Assembly: GCA_964017235.1 (NCBI GenBank)
Contig: OZ024930.1
Span: 30,322,614-30,386,613, forward strand
DNA from: Sabellastarte sp. h YS-2021
Lineage: Eukaryota; Annelida; Polychaeta; Sabellida; Sabellidae
Direction: 5' to 3'
DNA: 64,000 nucleotides
Of this stretch, positions 26,107 through 40,000 are shown piece by piece (positions within the stretch are counted from its first letter, which is position 1; each line of letters begins with the position of its first letter). The position numbers and the translations under genes were made by a program. The notes beneath the pieces were generated by a model. The model saw nothing but the letters and a program-made list of their open reading frames with translations. It did no database searches and was not told the origin of the DNA.

Positions 26107-26601
26107 TTATATCCCCTTGACAGCTTCCGTGTAAGTTTCTGTGGATACTTTAACCTTCTTTCTTACATAAAGTATTGACAGTCTGTAAAAATATGTCATT
26201 GCTTTCAACTGCTCTAGTTTTCAGACAATTACAGTAGACAGATCACTGATGTTGGAGACCATCTCATGCTCTCACCAAGGTCAATATTTTTTCTACTAAC
26301 TAAAATATACAGCAGTAAACTTTTTTCTTCTTTAACATGAACAATTTACACGTATATCTATTATGATTCCACTTGGCATTGACAACCCCATCGAAAGCTT
26401 TATTGCCAAACAAAATAGCTCCATTCCTGTTCAAGTAGTATAAATTTAGTTTGCCTCTTTAGGTGGAAGCAGCCGACATTAAAATATCTAAATTGCAATT
26501 TAAATATCTATAGAAGAATAACCTGCTATATAACTTTGAAAAACAAAATAACACAAAGGATTTTCAAGCTTATGGCTATTTCACATAACTTCAGATGAAA
26601 A

Positions 26602-26834
26602 CTTTTCATTTATTTGGCTTGAATGTCGCTTTCAACACATTGCATAGGTCATATCATGACGGGTAGTTTTATGGGCAGAGGAAACCAGTACATACAGTTG
26701 GTCAAGGTTCTGTACTGTAAACTGCCAACCAACGGCAAGCAACTACCAGCTTTCCCACTTGAGGTTGGGCCGGGATTCAAACTCTGATCTCAGAGGTGGG
26801 AGGCAAGAGTGTTACCTCTCTGCCACCGTGGCCC
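26602..26834 (-). mobile_element. tRNA-derived SINE, copy 3, with target duplication
   Basis: On the minus strand it starts AGGGCCACGGTGGCAGAGAG (A box) and has AGTTTGAATCCC (B box), then the SINE body AAGCTGGTAGTTGCTTGCCG and TTTACAGTACAGAACCTTG, with a short tail ending AATAAATG. A perfect 11-base duplication TCAGATGAAAA flanks it (26591-26601, 26835-26845). It is the best-preserved copy. Confidence 0.87.
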
Positions 26835-26985
26835 TCAGATGAAAAGATCCATTCTTAAAATGACCGGCCGGACTTAGTCTCAACAGCACACCAAATGAAG
26901 AAGTGGATGAAGGTAATATATCATTATTACAAGTTTTGATGTCACCTTGGAAGTAGAGAGCAGAGTAGTTCAAACATGACACTAC

Positions 26986-27228
26986 TTAGGTAGTATGTGA
27001 ACTTGGTCGAAACCATGGATCGCTAAAGTACCAGAAAAGTGTAAAAACGCTCCTCTCACTTACACCAAAAACTATCCTTGTTTTAGATTTGTGACCCAAT
27101 AGATTTGCACAGTTTACAATATTCAGCCAAACTTTGTCTTGGAACTTACCACACTTTATAAAATGATGTAAAATGGTGTCTGGCTTTGGGGATCCATTTG
27201 GAACCATGGCTATATCAGGACATGCCAC
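26986..27228 (-). pseudogene. possible LINE ORF2 C-terminal fragment
   Basis: The minus-strand frame contains ILHHFIKCGKFQDKVW, which resembles the zinc-binding segment downstream of LINE reverse transcriptase (compare SHVFIQCP in the LINE at 17861). No poly(A) or target duplication was found, so this is a tentative relic. Confidence 0.3.
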
Positions 27229-27929
27229 AGAAAGAGTTTAAGAAGTGTGAAAAGTAGTATTACTTTAAGTTAATCCTACTGGAGCCTAGTTTTAACTGGT
27301 TCATTTGTTTCTCCATTGCCACACTTACTCTTCAAGGCTCTCGGTATTTCCCCTGAAACAAAGATGTTCACTGACAAAAGCCTTCTGAAATTGCATTAGA
27401 TCTGTTTTCCCTTCACCAGATTGTGGTAAGCATTTGGGTAGATGTGGCATTTAAATGAATTTACAAGGAATGTCTTTGAACATGGCAAAACACAGGAACG
27501 CTTTCACATCCCACTTCTTTTCGTCATGCTAAGGTCAAATGTGTGAAGGTTTTATAAGTCATATTATAGGCGTTCTTAGCTAATCTTCTCCCCAACTTCA
27601 AGTTTCTAATTACTAATTAGCAATTAAATTGACTTTTCCTGACTCAGGACTCCTTACTCCTTAGCAATGTATTATTTGCCATATAAGGTAAAATCTACAC
27701 AATATTTATATACAACACATATGACTGACACCAGTGGCAACTTCTGTACTCAAGACATACTTTCATCATTACTCTTGGACAAATATTTTTGGGGGATAAC
27801 AGTTCCAAAAGTACTAGAGCAATTTAAAATAATTATCAGAAATTGACCAATTTTAGGTCGATATTCTTACTTCAATTCTGTGTGAATCTTTCGAAAACTT
27901 TGACTAAGTGTTAAGAGTACTCTTTTCTT

Positions 27930-28345
27930 AAATCTGGCCTGTATTCACAAAGATTCTATTCTTATAATTAGTCTTATTCTTAGAACTTTTCTAAAATTTG
28001 TGCTTTTTTTCAGAATTTGTCTAACTTAAGAAAACAGTTGCTTTGGTGATTATAGTGCAGCAACTGATTGCAAATCGATATCCAGAACAGATTGCCACAC
28101 ACTAAGTTGTCCCTTGTGTGTACTGTAATGAAATACAGAACAAAGATTCTTACAATTTTTCTTAGAATTACACTTAGTATAAGAAAAATTCTAACCACAT
28201 ATTTCTTTTTACTTCTATTCTTAGAATTACTCTTATCTAAGAATAATTTTATGATTAGGTGTTTATTCCAAGAATAAGTAAATTCTCGGCTTAGAATTTT
28301 TCTCAGACTAAACTGTAATTCTGAGAAAAATTCTAAGAATCTTAT
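27930..28345. mobile_element. fold-back AT-rich element O
   Basis: Multiple inverted copies of the word TTCTTAGAAT/ATTCTAAGAA lie on both sides of a central unique stretch. Outer words GTATTCACAAAGATTCT and the reverse-complementary AGAATCTTATTC suggest a fold-back MITE. The ends are not exactly defined. Confidence 0.5.
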
Positions 28346-28471
28346 TCATTTCCATATATTATGAGGTTGCTTCTCAGTAAATCCTGGGGGTTATGAACTG
28401 CCTTATCGATACTAAACATTTTTTGGACTACAATGGGCTTCTGATGAGAGCATATAAATAAATAAAAGTTA

Positions 28472-31400
28472 AACTAGAGGATCGCTCGCAAAAAAAAAAG
28501 ATAATGTTTTTGCATGGCAAAAACAAAGCGTCTCGAAAAGGATATAAAGGTGAGTGCTAAAGTATTAAGAAAATGCTTCGTTTCTAGCCTTATACTGTTG
28601 TGGCAACCAAAGTTAGCGCAGTCTGCTCTATCTAGCATGGTTTCAAGATATAAGCATTTTTGTGTTTTGCAAAAAATTAAAAAATTAAAAATGTCCGCTA
28701 TATTTGGCGAGACAAAAATATTTGGAAAATTGGCATGGCTACTCTGCAGAGATACCCAGCAGGTCAAAAATTTTGTTGAGTTCGCTCCATATAGCACGGT
28801 TTTCGAGATATAAGCATTTTTGTGTTTTGCAAAAACTTTGAAAATTCAAAATAGCCACCATTTTTGGGGAGACAAAAATTTTTGTCAAGACCACTGCCGC
28901 GGTGTGTATCTCCCGCCGAGCATTAAAGGAGAAGAAATAGCTAAATTTCCGAGATATTCACAATTTTTCATTTTCGTGTGTGAAAGCTCTTCCAAAAGTA
29001 GGTGAATGCGTTATTTGAGAAAAATTGGCTATCTGCAATACTATTAAGAGATAATTCACATTTACTCATTTTGAGTAGGTGAATAATTAGCTATGGGTCT
29101 GAAACTTCACCAAGTGAAAGCTCTCCCAAAAGTAGGTGAATGAGTTATTTGAGAAAAATTGGCTATCTGCAATACTTTTAGAGATAATTCGCATTTACTC
29201 ATTTTGAGTAGGTGAGTAATTAGTTATGGGTCTGAAACTTCACCATGTGAAAGCTCTCCCACAAGTAGATGAATGAGTATTTGATAAAAATTGGGTATCC
29301 GCAATAATTTTACAGATAATTAGCATTTACTCATTTTGAGTAGGTGAATAAATAGCTATGGGTCTGAAACTTCACAGAGTGAAAGCTCTCCCAAAAGTAG
29401 GTGAATGAGTTATTTGAGAAAAATTGGCTATCTGCAATACTTTTAGAGATAATTCACATTTACTCATTTTGAGTAGGTGAATAATTAACTATGGGTCTGA
29501 AACTTCACCAAGTGAAAGCTCTGCCAAAAGTAGGTGAATGAGTTATTTGAGAAAAATTGGCTATCTGCAATACTTTTACAGATAATTAACATTTTACTCA
29601 TTTTGAGTAGGTGAATAATAGCTATGGGTCTGAAACTTCACAGAGTGAAAGCTCTCCCAAAAGTAGGTGCATGAGTTATTTGAGAAAAATTGGCTATCTG
29701 CAATACTTTTAAAGATAATTCACATTTACTCATTCTGAGTAGGTGAATAATTAGCTATGGGTCTGAAACTTCATCAAGTGAAAGCTCTCCCAAAAGTAGC
29801 TGAATGAGTTATTTGAGAAAAATTGGCTATCTGCAATAGTTTTGGCGATACTTTGCATTTACTCATTTTGAGTAGGTGAGTAATTAGCTATGGGTCTGAA
29901 ACTTCACCAAGTGAAAGCTCTCCCAAAAGTAGGTGAATGAGTTATTTGATAAAAATTGGGTATCCGCAATAGCTTTTGAGATAATTAGCATTTACTCATT
30001 TTGAGTAGGTGAGTAATTAGCTACGGGTCTGAAACTTCACAGAGTGAAAGCTCTCCCAAAAGTAGGTGAATGAGTTATTTGAGAAAAATTGGCTATCTGC
30101 AATACTTTTAGAGATAATTCGCATTTACTCATTTTGAGTAGGTGAGTAATTAGCTATGGGTCTGAAACTTCACCATGTGAAAGCTCTCCCACAAGTAGAT
30201 AAATGAGTTATTTGATAAAAATTGGGTATCCGCAATACTTTTACAGATAATTAGCATTTACTCATTTTGAGTAGGTAAATAATTAGCTATGGGTCTGAAA
30301 CTTCACGGAGTGAAAGCTCTCCCAAAAGTAGGTGAATGAGTTATTTGAGAAAAATTGGGTATCCGCAATAGTTTTTGAGATAATTAGCATTTACTCATTT
30401 TGAGTAGGTGAGTAATTAGCTATGGGTCTGAAACTTCACAGAGCGAAAGCTCTTCCAAAAGTAGGTGAATGAGTTATTTGAGAAAAATTGGCTATCTGCA
30501 ATACTTTTAAGAGATAATTCGCATTTACTCATTTTGAGTAGGTGAGTAATTATCTACGGGTCTGAAACTTCACCATGTGAAAGCTCTCCTAAAAGTACAT
30601 GAATGAGTTATTTAATAAAAATTGGGTATCCGCAATAGTTTTTGAGATAATTAGCATTTACTCATTTTGAGTAGGTGAGTAATTAGCTACGGGTCTGAAA
30701 CTTCACCAAGTGAAAGCTCTTCCAAAAGTAGGTGAATGAGTTATTTGAGAAAAATTGGCTATCTGCAATACTTTTAGAGGTAATTCGCATTTACTCATTT
30801 TGAGTAGGTGAGCAATTAGCTATGGGTCTGAAACTTCACCAAGTGAAAGCTCTTTGGGATAGCTGCTCTGCAGAGATACCTTGAAGATCAAAAATTTCGT
30901 CGAAATCGCTCTATGTAGCACAGTTTTCGAAATATTAGCATTTTTGTGTTTTGCAATTTTTGCGCAAAAATTCAAAATGACCGGCATTTTTGGCAAGACA
31001 AAATTTTTTTGAAAATTGGCATGGCTACTCTGCAGAGATACCCTGTGGGTCAAAAATTTTGTCGAAATCGCTCTATCTAGCAGGGTTTTCGAGATATAAG
31101 CATTTTTATGTTTTGCGAAAAATTCGAAAATTCAAAATGGCCGCCATTTTTGGTGAGACAAATTTTTTTTGAAAATTGGCATGGCTACTCTGCAGAGATA
31201 CCCTGTGGGTCAAAAATTTCGTCGAAATCACTCTATCTAGTACGGTTTTCGAGATATAAGCATTTTTATGGTTTGCAATTTTTGCGAAAAATTCTAAAAT
31301 TCAAAATGGCTGCCATTTTTGGCGAGACCAAAATTTTTTCAAAATTGGGATAACTACTCCGCAGACATATCCTGCGGGTCAAAAATTTCGTCGAAATCGC

Positions 31401-31868
31401 TCTATCTAGCACGGTTTTCGAGATATAAGCATTTTTGTGTTTTCCTTATTTGGAAAATTCGTAATGATTAATTAATCATTAATTACTCGGCCATTTCTTA
31501 ACCAATCAATGCCAAAATCTAATGATTTCCAGATTTTAATAGAATGAATGTATTTGCCAAGTTTCAGGTGAATTGATAAAATTCCTTTCAAGTTATCATG
31601 CGGACAAGCTTCCCCATCGAAAAAAGACATTTTTGGTCATGTGACCTCTCTGATTGGTTGAAATGTCACTGTAGCATATTCAAAAAAATTCCCCAAGGCT
31701 ACTGCCTAAACCTGTCAAATTTGAAAAGAATCCGCCTAACGGTTACAGAGTTATAAGGAAAACAAAATGCGGAGCCGCCGGAGCCTGAAGGTCTCCCATA
31801 CACAAACAAAATGCGGAGCCGGCGGAGCCAGCGGAGCCGCCGGAGCCTGAAGGTCTCCCATACACAAT
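28472..31868 (-). mobile_element. composite element C2 (C with inserted D array)
   Basis: The head AACTAGAGGATCGCTCGC is followed by hairpin GTTTTTGC-ATG-GCAAAAAC and AAGCGTCTCG. About two C units come next, then the D insert (28887-30853), then about four more C units, then the C tail with TAATGATTAATTAATCATTA at 31462-31481. The far end lacks the terminal hairpin and instead has a duplicated AATGCGGAGCC...CTCCCATACACAA segment, so this end is rearranged. Confidence 0.75.
28887..30853. repeat. D satellite array with a Helentron-like head, inside C2
   Basis: The head AAGACCACTGCCGCGG and TATCTCCCGC resembles the start of element E. About 14 monomers of 133 bases follow (TGAAAGCTCT at 28981, 29115, 29248, 29380, 29513). 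Each carries the dyad TACTCA-TTT-TGAGTA and AAAAGTAGGTGAATGAG. The array stops inside a monomer where C text TTGGGATAGCT resumes. Confidence 0.85.
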
Positions 31869-32275
31869 TATAACATGCACACTGTCTTTTATATTTTGGC
31901 AAAAGCTGAATTGCTATACAAGACAGTTAACCAACTTTACTTAATAATACAGCTACTAAATAACTGGTTTTGGGATAGTGTTCCTAAATCATTTATTCAG
32001 CTCACCTTGTTTGCTTAATGCTAATGCTATTTCCAAAATAGAGAACTGCATGACATTTACCATCTGCCTGGAAAATTATAGATATTATCAGTCATTAAAC
32101 TATCAACTTCAGTTCCTAGGCATTTTAAACTGATATCATACACACAGCTACATGAAGTTTTCAGAGTGGTGCACCCACCAAAGTTTAAAACAGGAGACAG
32201 GAAAACACAGGATACATGACTAGTTTTATGAGTACTGTCTGCTTATATTGGCTTTCTCAATACACTGGGCCTATT

Positions 32276-32850
32276 TTTTTAGTAGTCCTGGGTACCCTAT
32301 GACAATCCTATTCTATTCTATTCTTTACTTTCATAGCACTTAATCTCTGCCAAGGCAGACTCTAAGGTGTGACACCAGAACCAATTTAATAATCATCATT
32401 CCATAGACTTAGCCAGGTTGATACTACAAAGACACCGGATTGTTTATGCGATAAGGTTTTTGGAAGGGTAGATTTTAGGTTTTTCCCTGAACCAGGCAAG
32501 AGCTGGGCCAGAACGAATATCATCATGTAAATCATTCCAAACTGTGGGACCAACAAAAGTAAAGTTGTGGCTAAAGTGGGTTTTTTTTATTCAAGTACAG
32601 ATGGGTGATACTGAGGAACCTCGAGAAACCTTTTATCTGGACCATTGTATCTTGAGCCAAATCTTGCACAACAAATAACAAAAGAGGACCAAAATAGACA
32701 GGATGACCACTGTGAAGAAACTTACAAACCAAAGTGGCAGTTTTGAAGATATAGCAAAATTCGACCGGCAACCAATGGAGCTGTCTGAGAATAGGAGATA
32801 CCCATGTGTATCTTTTACAGTTTCTGACAATTCTAGCAAGTGTCGTTCTA
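32276..32850 (-). mobile_element. 3' fragment of a CR1/L2-like LINE
   Basis: The minus-strand frame FKTATLVCKFLHSGHP matches FKTATLVYKFLHSGSP of the longer LINE at 59.4-62.3 kb, so this is the same family, 5'-truncated and decayed. The 3' end carries a short pentamer repeat (TTCTA type, 32306-32322), as in L2/CR1-like elements that end in microsatellites rather than poly(A). Confidence 0.7.
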
Positions 32851-33414
32851 CTGTATAAATAGAAATTTCTGCTAGAAAAAAAATCAGTAATGCTTTATTT
32901 TCAGCCAATTTCACAAGAATTAATTTTCAATAAATGGTTAACTTTTCCTGGGATATTCATAAAGATTTAAAATTTTACCAGGAATTAATTTCACTAAACT
33001 TATTACCTAAAATGGCTGAAATTAATGTGCTAGCCAAAGGAAAATTTCAACTTATACAGTATATGGAAATTGCACAAACTCAATTCTTAATCTTGTTGAT
33101 ATTGTATGTGTTTCTTATGACTATGACCTAATGAATACCTGGTACATGTGTTTTTATTTGGTGTATGCAAATATCAACACAGATTTGGCTCATCATGCAA
33201 CAATTGCCTGAAGTCAATATTTAAGGAAAGGATTTAGACACAAGCTCTACATTAATACATTGTGAGTGATTTTATAACACACAAACTTAGGCTGTTTGCG
33301 TCAAAGCTGCCAAACATGAATAATTTGGCTTGGGTATAATTGGTATTTCTCAACTGTTTTCTACAACTGAAACCCTTTAGTGTTAACTATGTCAATAATT
33401 TCTTAGAAATAAAT

Positions 33415-33731
33415 GGACCTAGTTTCACAGAGGTCACCTTAAATAATTTAAGGTTTTCCTTGAATTTATCTGTCCTTTAATGAAACTCAGTTTCATAAAA
33501 CCTCCTTCCTTTAAAGGGGACCTTGAAATTTCAACAGAGCTCCCTTAAATTTTAAGGAAGCACAGCACTTACCTTAAATTTAAAGAAATATCCTCCAAGG
33601 AATATTTAATCATTTTTTTTTTTGGTAAGGACAGTTAAAGGAGGTTTTGTGAAACTTAACTTTAAGGTAGCCTTTCCAAAGGAAAGAAATTAACCTTTCT
33701 TTACTTCAGGATATCCTTTCAAACTGGGCCC
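33415..33731. mobile_element. fold-back MITE N
   Basis: The left end GGACCTAGTTTCACAGAGG and the right end, reverse-complemented, GGGCCCAGTTTGAAAGG, are imperfect inverted repeats. Internal pairs such as AAAACCTCCTT and AAGGAGGTTTT extend the fold-back. It is about 317 bases and non-coding. Confidence 0.6.
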
Positions 33732-34278
33732 TTATACTAAGAGGGTCTTTTCCAAATAACAAATAAAAATGCACTATTTGCACTAATACACTAATATTCA
33801 GTCATGCCATTTGGAAAAGTTACTCCTACATCCTTATTGTCCTATCCATCAAAATATTAACCAGAAATCTGAATTTTATACTCTGTTTTCGGATGATGAT
33901 TTTCAATATATAAGTTAATGTGAGTTTGTTTTCATTCGTACCTAGATTACATTATCTTTAGCCTGAAAATTATAGGTGACAAAAATGTATTAGAAAAGGG
34001 AAAGTGTTGTACAGCCAACATAACAACCTGCTCCATAATGATTTGTATGACACAGATAACACAACATGATATAACACAATATCTTTTGCTGTCAAATGAT
34101 ATTCCAATAGTATTTCCAGTTATCAAAAATTAAAAATTTGGTATTAATACTTCTTCCGCCTTGATGGAAGTAATTCAAATTTGCATTGGAGGTTGCAAAT
34201 TGGTTCCCTATGATCCTGATGGAGCTTAACCTTGAAGGTCATTGTTCAAAACTTTGTTCACAGTAAATCTATTTGTTT

Positions 34279-37054
34279 AACAAACAATCAGTGCCTGTGA
34301 ACGGGCTCTGTATCAGCTGACTGTGTGTTTTGAGTTTCAGAGTGACAAAAGAAAAGGACACAAAAGTTGTGCCCTGCAGATGGTATCCAGAAGGAAAGTA
34401 ACAAGGTAACGGTTGAGGTGTAAAAAGTAGGTTAAAACATATTTAAAGAAAATACTGCAAGTGCAATAGTTTTTGAGTTACAACTGATTTACTCAACAGT
34501 GAGACTCTCAAAGTAGCTTTTGCTCAGCTATGCAATCAGTTAAAGGGCTACAATTTTAAGTAGGTAAATAACATATTATTTTAAAGAAATGCTGTAAAAT
34601 AGTTTTCAAGTTACAACTGATTTACTCAACAGTGAGAACCTGAAAGTAGCTATTACTCAGCTATGCAAGGAGCTACAGGTCCGTGATTTTACTATTTTAT
34701 AACTGACCCAAAAGTAGGCTAATAACTTATTTAAACAAAATACTGTAAATGCAATAGTTTTCAAGTTACAACCGATTAACTGAACAGTGAAGATCTAAAA
34801 GTAGCTATTGCTCAGCTATACCATGAGCTACAGGTCTACAATTTCAATATGTTATAGCTGACCTATAAGTATGTGAACAACGTATTTTAACAGAATAGTC
34901 TAAATGAAATAGTTTTCTAGTTACATCTGATTTACTAAACAGTGAGAACCTGAAAGCAGCCCTTGCTAGGCTATGCCATGACACACATGTCTACAATTTA
35001 ACTATGTTATAGCTGACCCAAAAGGAGATGAACAACATATTTAGTTTTCAAGTTACAACTGATTTATCCAACAATGAGACCCTGAGAATAGCTATTACAT
35101 AGCTATGCCATAATATACACAATGGCAATTTTACAATGTTATAGCTAATTCAAAAGTAGATGAATAACATATTTAAAGAAAATACTTTAAATGCAATAGT
35201 TTTCAAGTTACAACTGATTTACTCAACAGTGAGAACCTGAAAGTAGCTATTGCTCAGCTATGCCATGACATACAGGTCTACAAATTCACTGTTATTGCTG
35301 ACCCAAAAGTAGATGAACAACATATTTATAGAAAATACTTTAATATATGCAATAGTTTTCAAGTTACAACTGATTTACTCAACAGTGAGAACCTGAGAAT
35401 AGCTATTACACAGCTATGACATGAGTTACATGTCTCCAATTTTACAATGTCATAGCTAATTCAAATGTAGATGAATAACATATTTAAACAAATTCTATAA
35501 ATGCAATAGTTTTAAACTGATTTACTCAACAGAGAAAACCTCAAAGTAGCTATTGCTCAGCTATGCAATGAGCTACTGGTCTGCAACTTTACTATCTTAT
35601 AGCTGACCCAAAAGTAGGTGAATAACATATTTGAAGAAAATACTCTAAATGCAATAGTTTTCAAGTTACAACTGATTTACTCAACAGTGAAAACCTGAAA
35701 ATAGCTATTACTCAGCTATGACATGACATACAAGTCTGCAGTTTCACTATGTTATAGCTGACCCAAAAGTAGGTGAACAACATAATTTAAACAAAATACT
35801 CTAAATGCAATAGTTTTCAAGTTACAAGCAATTTACTCAACAGTGAGAACCTGAAAGTAGCTATTGCTAAGCTATGCCATGACATACAGGTCTGCAAATT
35901 CACTATGCAATAGCTGACCCAAAAGTAGGTGAACAAGCTATTTATCGGAAATACTTTAAATGCAATATTTTTCAAGTTACAACTGATGTACTCAACCGTG
36001 AGAACCTGAAAAAAGCTACTACATAGCTATGCCATGAGCTATATGTCTCCAATTTTACAATGTTATAGCTAACCCAAAAGTAAATGAATAACATAGTTAA
36101 ACAAAATTCTCTAAATACAATAGTTTTCAAGTTATAAGCAATTTACTCAACACTGAGAACCTCAAAGTAGCTATTGCTCGGCTATGTAATGAGCTACTGG
36201 ACTGCAACTTTACTATGTTTTAGCTAACCCAAAAGTAGGTGAATAACATATTTAAACAAAATACTCTAAATGCAATAGTTTTCACGTTACAACTGATTTA
36301 CTCAACAGTGAGAACCTGAAAATAGCTATTACTCAGCTATGCCATGACATACATGTCTGCTATTTCACTATGTTATAGCTGACCCAAAAGTAGGTGAACA
36401 ACATATTTAAAAAAATACTCTACATGCAATAGTTTTCAAGTTACAACTGATTTACTCAACAGTGAGAACCTGGTCTGCAATTTTACAATGTTACAGCTGA
36501 CCCAATAGTACATGAAAAACATATAAAACAAAATAATCTAAATGCAACAGTTTTGGAGATACAAGGTCTGCAATTTTACTATGTTATAGCTGACCCAAAA
36601 GTAGCTGAATAACATATTTATACAAAATTCTGTTAATGCAATGGTTTTTGAGTTACAAGTGATTTTACTCATTATGAAAGGTACTGAAAAATCAGAAAGT
36701 AGCGATTACTCACTTAGCTATTGGAATAGACACCCAAGTTACTCACCAAGTTGTAGCAATGAAAAAAGTAGCTGAATAACATATTTTAACAAAATACTCT
36801 AAATGCAATAATTTTCAAGCTATAGGTGATTTAGTGCAGGATTTCATGAATTTTAATGCATTAAAAATTATTTTAAAAATTCATAAAAAAATAATTTACA
36901 AAGATCCAGGCCTGATACTCAGACAAGGGAATCTGCTAGTGGCCTAGTACATATAAGCATGACAAGAGAGAAATCTCTGCAATAGTCAACGAGAAAATAA
37001 GTGATTTTAAAATTAGTGCATTATTTCATGAATTTTAATGCATTAAAATTATTA
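34279..37054 (-). mobile_element. element F2, array-only form, with F3 inserted in its tail
   Basis: It starts AACAAACAATCAGTGCCTG with the ATCAGCTGAC motif; the hairpin is decayed. After the leader, F monomers begin directly with TGCAATAGTTTTTGAG; no A array is present. Fifteen or more monomers run to about 36840 (period mostly 155, some 132-133). The tail stops at 37054, where F3 begins, and appears to resume at about 40437-40600, ending AGTCAGCTGACTGACATAAA. Confidence 0.72.
34440..36840. repeat. F satellite array in F2
   Basis: Successive GATTTACTCAACAGTGAG words lie at 34486, 34619, 34774, 34929, 35061, 35216 and 35372, giving two monomer sizes, about 133 and 155 bases. The short form lacks a block of about 22 bases. 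Confidence 0.88.
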
Positions 37055-40000
37055 AACAAGAGGAGAGTGCCCGTGAACGGGCACTGTGTCAGCTGACTGA
37101 ATGTTTTTGATTTGTGATGGTGATAATGAGAGGAAAGCATAATTATCAGGGAAAGGGCTGTACAGAAATACAGTAAATGGTAACTGAACAGCATGTTCGA
37201 AAGATATTCCGAAGCTGACAGAAGAAAAGGACAAAAAAGTTGTGCCCTGCAAATGGCATTATGAAATAAAGTAACAAGGCAATTGTTTAAGTGTAAAAAG
37301 TAGGTTAAAAATATTTAAAGAAATACTATAAATGCAATATCCTCGTTTGACCATGAAGAAGGGGTCCAAAGGTCAAATCTGACCATACCAAAAGATTCCC
37401 AGCCAAAGAATTTAGGATGATTTACCATCCCAAACCTCTCGGACCAATAATAAGTGAGTCATAGGCACTTTTTAAGTTTGGCTATCCTCATTTGACCTTG
37501 AAGGAGGGGTCCAAGGTGAAATCCGACCACACCAAAAAATTCCCAGCTCATGATTTTCTATAGGTTGGTTTACCATCCCAAACCTCCAAGACCAATAATA
37601 CGCGAGTTATAAGCACTTTAAGTTTGGCTATCTTCGTTTGACCTGGAAGGATGGGTCTAAGGTGAAATCCGACCACACCAAAAGATTCCCAGCCCATGAT
37701 TTTCTATAGGTTGGTTTTCCATTCCAAACCTCTAGGACCAATAATAAGTGAGTTATAAGCACTTTTAAGTTTGGCTATCCTCATTTGACCTTGAAGGAGG
37801 GGTCCAAGGTGAAATCCGACCACACCAAAAAATTCCCAGCTCATGATTTTCTATAGGTTGGTTTTCATTCCAACCTCTAGGACCAATAATAAGCGAGTTA
37901 TAAGCACTTTTATGTTTGGCTATCCTCATTTGACCTTGAAGGAGGGTTCCAAGGTCAAATCAGACCATATTAACAGATTCCCAGCCCATGATTTCCTACA
38001 GGTTGGATACAATGATTTACTCAACAGTGAGAACCTGAAAGAAGCTATTGCTCAGCTATGCCATGACATAGAGGTCTGCAATTTCACTGTTATAGCTGAC
38101 CAAAACGTCTGTGAATAACATATTTAACAAAATACTCTAAATGTAATAATTTTCAAGTTACAACTGATTTACTCAAGAGTGAGAACCTCAAAGTAACTAT
38201 TACTCAGCTATGCAATGAGCTACATGTCTGAATTTTTGCTCTGTTATAGCTGACCTAAAAGTAGGTGAACAACATATTTAAGCAAAATACTGTAAATGCA
38301 ATAGTTTTCAAGTTACAACTGATTTACTCAATAGTGAGAACCTGAAAATAGCTATTGCTCCGCTATGCCACGAGCTATAGGTCTGTAATTTCACTATGTT
38401 ACAGCTAACCCAAAAGTAGGTGAACAATATATTTTAACAAAATACTCCAGATGCAATATTTTTCAAGTTATAGCTGATTTACTCAACAGTCAGTGCCTGA
38501 GAATAGCTATTGCTCAGTTGTGCCATGAGCTACAGGTCTGTAATTTCACTATGTTATAGCTGACCCAAAAGTAGCTGAATAACATATTTGCACAAATTTC
38601 TGTAAAGGCAATAGTTTTCCAATTACAACTGATTTACTCAACAGTGAGAACTTCAAAGTAGCTATTACTCAGCTATGCAATGAGCCACAGGTCTGGAACT
38701 TCACTATGTTATAGCTGACCCCAAAATAGGTGAATAACATATTGCAACAAAATACTCTAAATGCAATAGTTTTCAAGTTATAAGTGATTTACTCAACAGT
38801 GATAACCTAAAAGTAGCTATTACTCAGCTATGCCATGAGCTACAGGTCTGAAATTTTACTATGTTATAGCTGACCCAAAAGTAGCTGAATAACATATTTA
38901 TACTAAATTCTCTAAATGCAATAGTTTTCAAATTACAAGTGATTTACTCAACATTGAGAACTTCAAAGTAGCTATTACTCAGCTATGCAATGAGTCACAG
39001 GTCTGGAACTTCACTATGTTATAGCTGACCCCAAAATAGGTGAATAACATATTGAAACAAAATACTCTAAATGCAATAATTTCCAAGTTATAAGCGATTT
39101 ACTCAACAGTGATAACCTAAAAGTAGCTATTACTCAGCTATGCCATGAGCTACAGGTCTGAAATTTTACTATGTTATAGCTGACCCAAAAGTAGGTGAAC
39201 AACATATTTAAGCAAAATACTGTAAATGCAATAGTTTTCAAGTTACAACTGATTTACTCAATAGTGATGACCTAAAAGTAGCTATTACTCAGCTATGCCA
39301 TGAGCTACAGGTCTGAAATTTTACTATGTTATAGCTGACCCAAAAGTAGCTGAATAACATATTTATACGAATTTCTCTAAATGCAATAGTTTTCCAATTA
39401 CAACTGATTTACTCAATAGTGAGAACTTCAAAGTAGCTATTACTCAGCTATGCAATGAGCCACAGATCTGAAACTTCACTATGTTATAGCTGATCCCAAA
39501 ATAGGTGAATAACATATTGAAACAAAATACTCTAAATGCAATAGTTTCCAAGTTATAAGCGATTTACTCAACAGTGATAACCTAAAAGTAGCTATTACTC
39601 AGCTATGCCATGAGCTACAGGTCTGAAATTTTACTATGTTATAGCTGACCCAAAAGTAGCTGAATAACATATTTATACGAAATTCTGTAAATGCAATAGT
39701 TTTGAAGTTATAAGCGATTTACTCAACAGTGATAACCTAAAAGTAGCTATTACTCAGCTATGCCATGAGCTACAGGTCTAAAATTTTACTATGTTATAGC
39801 TGACCCAAAAGTAGCTGAATAACATATTTATACGAAATTCTCTAAATGCAATAGTTTTTAAGTTACAAGTGATTCTACTCATGATGGAAGTTACTGAAAA
39901 GCCCAAAAGTAGCTATTACTCACTTAGCTATTGAGACAGGCACCCAACTTACTCACCATATTGTAGCTATGAAAAAAGTAGCTGAATAACATATTTTAAC

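Noticed and set aside
28887-30853. Regular short-period array resembling a CRISPR locus
   Set aside because: Monomers of 133 bases are repeated in full with no unique spacers, in animal intron DNA; this is a satellite array.
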